From NCBI GenBank assembly GCA_028283655.1, contig JAPWKE010000003.1, positions 248,001 through 312,000 of the forward strand: a stretch of DNA of 64,000 nt. Reading direction: 5' to 3'. The DNA comes from Acidobacteriaceae bacterium. Lineage in GTDB: Bacteria; Acidobacteriota; Terriglobia; Terriglobales; Acidobacteriaceae. This document shows positions 61,589 through 64,000 of this stretch, one piece after another (the first letter of the stretch is position 1; the number at the start of each line of letters is the position of its first letter). The notes under the pieces are model-generated. The model had not been told where the DNA came from, searched no databases, and saw only the letters and a list, made by a program, of their open reading frames with translations. A program made the translations under genes and the position numbers.

Positions 61589-62170
61589 CTAGGGAATAGG
61601 AACGTGTAGCGGGTTCTGATGCGCGAGGTTTAGCGTCAGGTTCGCTGCACGTTTTGCTTTCCACTGCTCGGGCGTCATGTTGGGGAAGAGAAGGATGACC
61701 TGGCCTTGCAGCGTCTGGCCGGGAGCGGCTTCGTCTTCGTCCATGAGCGGGTGCGGAAGCAGCGGGTGGAGCGCGGGGAAGGCAAGCTGGACGTTGCTGA
61801 CGTCGCTGAGCGAGCCGAGGACGGTGGCTGCGATGTGCTCACCGGTGGCGAGGTCGGCGGTGGCTTCCACGCCGACGAAGTAGATCGGCAGGCGGAGCTT
61901 GTTGTCGAGCTTCAGCGTGGCGACGACGTAGGTACTGACCTCTCCACCGGAGTTGTCCGGCGAGATGACCTTGATGCCGCTGGAGGGGAAGAGGCTGGTG
62001 GTCTGGACCTTCGGGGTGAAGAGCTCGGTGTGCGTGACGGTGAGGTCTGCGGTCTTGCGAGGGTTGAAGAAGTAGACGGCCAGAGCGACGAGCGTGAGAA
62101 CGATGACTGCGATGATGATCGCCTTGATGGGCGAGCCGGAGCGTTCGGGGGCTAGTTGCAGGTCGGGCAT
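61589..62170 (-). CDS. Single-pass membrane protein, function unknown
   Basis: 193 residues with one N-terminal membrane helix (about 16-36, AIIIAVIVLTLVALAVYFF) and an exported beta-rich domain (about 45-190; TYVVATLKLDNKLRLPIYFV, then GVEATADLATGEH), likely an Ig-like or DUF2393-type fold. AAGGAAG lies upstream of the ATG. No known motif. Confidence 0.7.
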   Translation of the reverse strand: MPDLQLAPERSGSPIKAIIIAVIVLTLVALAVYFFNPRKTADLTVTHTELFTPKVQTTSLFPSSGIKVISPDNSGGEVSTYVVATLKLDNKLRLPIYFVGVEATADLATGEHIAATVLGSLSDVSNVQLAFPALHPLLPHPLMDEDEAAPGQTLQGQVILLFPNMTPEQWKAKRAANLTLNLAHQNPLHVPIP

Positions 62171-62257
62171 TCTGGGCTTCCTTGGTGATGGACGTACGGG
62201 CTAAAGCTGTTCGCGAGGCTGCTGTAGTTGAGCGGCTTCATGGCGGCTTCATGGCGT

Positions 62258-64000
62258 CTACGGGCGTGGGCGCAGGGAGGCGAGGAAGGCCTCGACCGGC
62301 TGCGTGTTGATGAGGTCGGCGGCGGTGAGCCAGGCGCGGCGAAGCTGCACGATGCCGTTGTCGATCTGGTCGAGTTCGTCGACGGAGTGGGCGTCAGTGT
62401 TGACGATGATCTTGCAGCCAAGTTCCCTGGCCTGGCGGAGTTGCAGGTCGCTGAGGTCGGAGCGAGCGGGGTTGGAGTTGTGCTCGACGGCGATGCCGTA
62501 TTTTGCGGCTGCGGTGAGCATCTGCACGACGTCCACCTTGTATGGATCGCGCTTGAGCACCTTGCGGCCGGTGGGGTGGCCGAGGATCTGGATGTAGGGG
62601 TTTTCGCAGGCTCGGAGAACTCGCGCGGTGACTTCCTCGGGCGTCTGGTTGAAGCCGGAGTGGACGCTGGCGACGACGATGTCGAGCTGCGCGAGTGTGT
62701 CGTCTTCGAGGTCCATGGAGCCGTCGAGGAGGATATCGCACTCGCAGCCGGCGAGGAGGCGGAAGGGGGCAGTGGGCTCCGGGTTCAGCGGCTCACCGGC
62801 GTTCTGGCGAGCGTGGAAGCGGTCCCACTGCGGGCCGCGTCTGGCGGCGAACTCTTCGGCGAGGCGGTCGCTTTCGGCGCGGATGCGGGCGGCGTGCGCG
62901 AGGGCGCGCTTGTCGTCCATGCCGCCGGTCATGGTGAGGAGCTTCGAGTGGTCGGTGATGGCGATGTACTCGAGGCCGCGAGCGATGGCGGCTTCAGCCA
63001 TCTCGCGGATAGAGTTCGAGCCGTCGCTTTCGGTGGTGTGCATGTGCAGGTCGCCGCGAATGTCGGAGCGGACGATAAGCTGCGGGAGTGTGTGGCTGGC
63101 GGCGGCTTCGAGCTCGCCGCTGTTCTCGCGCATCTCGGGCGCGATGTAGTCGAGGTCGAGCGCGTTGTAAATCTCTTCTTCGCTGGCGGCGGCGATGATC
63201 TTGTTGTCTTCGAGGCGCATGAGCGCGTACTCGCTGAGCGTGTAGCCGCGTTTGATGGCTCGCTGACGCAGGGCGACGTTGTGGTGCTTGGAGCCGGTGA
63301 AGTACTGCAGCGCGGCGCCGTAGCTGGCGCGCGGCAGGAGGCGGACGTCGACCTGCAGGCCGTTGCGTAGATTGAAGCTGACCTTGTTCTGCCCACGGGC
63401 GATGAGCTTGTCGATGAGCGGGAGCGTGGCGACATGCTCGACTGCGGCGGCGACCACGTCCGGCTCGCAGGCCGGGCCGGTGACGAGGAGGTCGAGGTCA
63501 CCGACGCTTTCCTTGCCGCGGCGCAGGGAGCCTGCGGGAGTGATGGTCTCGATGCCGGGAAATTGACGGATGAGTTCGCTGACGCGCTCGGCGTGGTTGC
63601 GGGCGTCGTCGATGCGGAAGCGCGAGGCGTTGCGGCGGTAGTCTTCGATGCCTTTGAGCAGCTTGTCGGTGAACTTCTGGCCCATGCGCGGGAGCGTGAG
63701 CAGGTCGCCGCGTTTGGCGGCCTCTTCGAGCTGATCGACGTTCTGGATGCCCATGGCGGAGTGGACGAGGGCGACGGTCTTGGGGCCCATGCCGGGGAGG
63801 CGGAGGATCTCGAGCATGGAGGCGCTGTATTTGGTCAGCAACTCGTCGCGCAGGGGCATGGAGCCGGTGGTGACGAGGTCGCGGATGTTGGCGGCCATGC
63901 CTTTGCCGATGCCGGGGATCGCGAGCAGCGCCTTGGGATCCGCGTCGGGTGTGACGAGGGTTTCGAGCGGCGTCGTTTGCTGCTCGACGGTCTCGGCGGC
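62258..64000 (-). CDS. PolX-type DNA polymerase/PHP phosphoesterase, 5' end outside window
   Basis: A bacterial family X polymerase. Reading past the internal Met at 63898 the frame stays open to the right edge with PLETLVTPDADPKALLAIPG, then IGKGMAANIRDL, the family's helix-hairpin-helix region, so the true start is beyond 64000. The nucleotidyltransferase signature is TPAGSLRRGKESVGDLDLLV. A second HhH is LRLPGMGPKTVALVHSAMG. The C-terminal PHP domain has GDLHMHTTESDGSNS, YIAITDHSK, VASVHSGF and NTDAHSVDEL. It acts in gap filling and has PHP-dependent 3'-5' exonuclease activity in characterised homologues. At least 580 residues are present. Confidence 0.93.
   Translation of the reverse strand, partial: AAETVEQQTTPLETLVTPDADPKALLAIPGIGKGMAANIRDLVTTGSMPLRDELLTKYSASMLEILRLPGMGPKTVALVHSAMGIQNVDQLEEAAKRGDLLTLPRMGQKFTDKLLKGIEDYRRNASRFRIDDARNHAERVSELIRQFPGIETITPAGSLRRGKESVGDLDLLVTGPACEPDVVAAAVEHVATLPLIDKLIARGQNKVSFNLRNGLQVDVRLLPRASYGAALQYFTGSKHHNVALRQRAIKRGYTLSEYALMRLEDNKIIAAASEEEIYNALDLDYIAPEMRENSGELEAAASHTLPQLIVRSDIRGDLHMHTTESDGSNSIREMAEAAIARGLEYIAITDHSKLLTMTGGMDDKRALAHAARIRAESDRLAEEFAARRGPQWDRFHARQNAGEPLNPEPTAPFRLLAGCECDILLDGSMDLEDDTLAQLDIVVASVHSGFNQTPEEVTARVLRACENPYIQILGHPTGRKVLKRDPYKVDVVQMLTAAAKYGIAVEHNSNPARSDLSDLQLRQARELGCKIIVNTDAHSVDELDQIDNGIVQLRRAWLTAADLINTQPVEAFLASLRPRP

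Overview
The window looks like chromosomal DNA of an acidobacterium of the Terriglobia (Acidobacteriaceae; relatives of Terriglobus, Granulicella, Edaphobacter). This rests on recognised gene families rather than a search: an Oar-like TonB receptor with a carboxypeptidase-regulatory N-terminus, NHL/Ig-repeat secreted proteins, a DUF1800 protein, a reg_prop/Y_Y_Y sensor kinase, an SMC with an acidic insertion, and the rpsP-khpA-rimM-trmD-rplS order. There are no rRNA or tRNA genes, no CRISPR array, no insertion sequence and no prophage that I can see.

Layout. 0-12.6 kb is an accessory-looking block, less G+C-rich by eye than the rest: a LuxR-type response regulator and hybrid-sensor-like histidine kinase on the minus strand, then a large TonB-dependent outer-membrane receptor and a 1565-residue secreted NHL/Ig-repeat protein on the plus strand. 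13-19.6 kb holds a PabB-PabC fusion, an orphan secretin with a Fis-type regulator and CvpA, and two tandem esterases. 19.7-28.2 kb has SMC, a periplasmic repeat protein and a large PIG-L deacetylase-like protein. 28.2-36.7 kb has an amino-acid permease, MsrPQ, a DUF1800 protein, a DoxX-like membrane protein, a second PIG-L deacetylase and RNase HII. 36.9-39.8 kb carries two tandem paralogous secreted proteins of a family I do not recognise. 39.9-42.8 kb is the ribosomal/tRNA-modification operon. 42.8-46.9 kb has an esterase, an ATP-grasp protein, a DUF6572-like protein and a PilZ/LuxR pair. 47-50.4 kb is a sulfite reductase-siroheme operon. 50.7-64 kb has an M61 peptidase, a coiled-coil membrane protein, ThiO, citrate synthase, an outer-membrane-like protein, a cysteine desulfurase, a BrnT/BrnA toxin-antitoxin pair, an APC transporter, glutathione peroxidase and a PolX-PHP polymerase cut by the right edge.

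Two regulatory arrangements stand out. First, the sulfite reductase operon is preceded by a 15-codon ORF with two adjacent Cys codons, mutually exclusive hairpins and an intrinsic terminator: a candidate cysteine-responsive attenuator. Second, a dyad TGAC-N4-GTCA sits exactly 2 nt upstream of a TTG-type -35 element at three places: before the TonB receptor, before the NHL/Ig protein and before the sensor kinase. This suggests one autoregulated two-component regulon covering the left block.

All coordinates were derived by reading; start codons were moved from the longest frame where a ribosome-binding site, signal peptide or family N-terminus argued for it.
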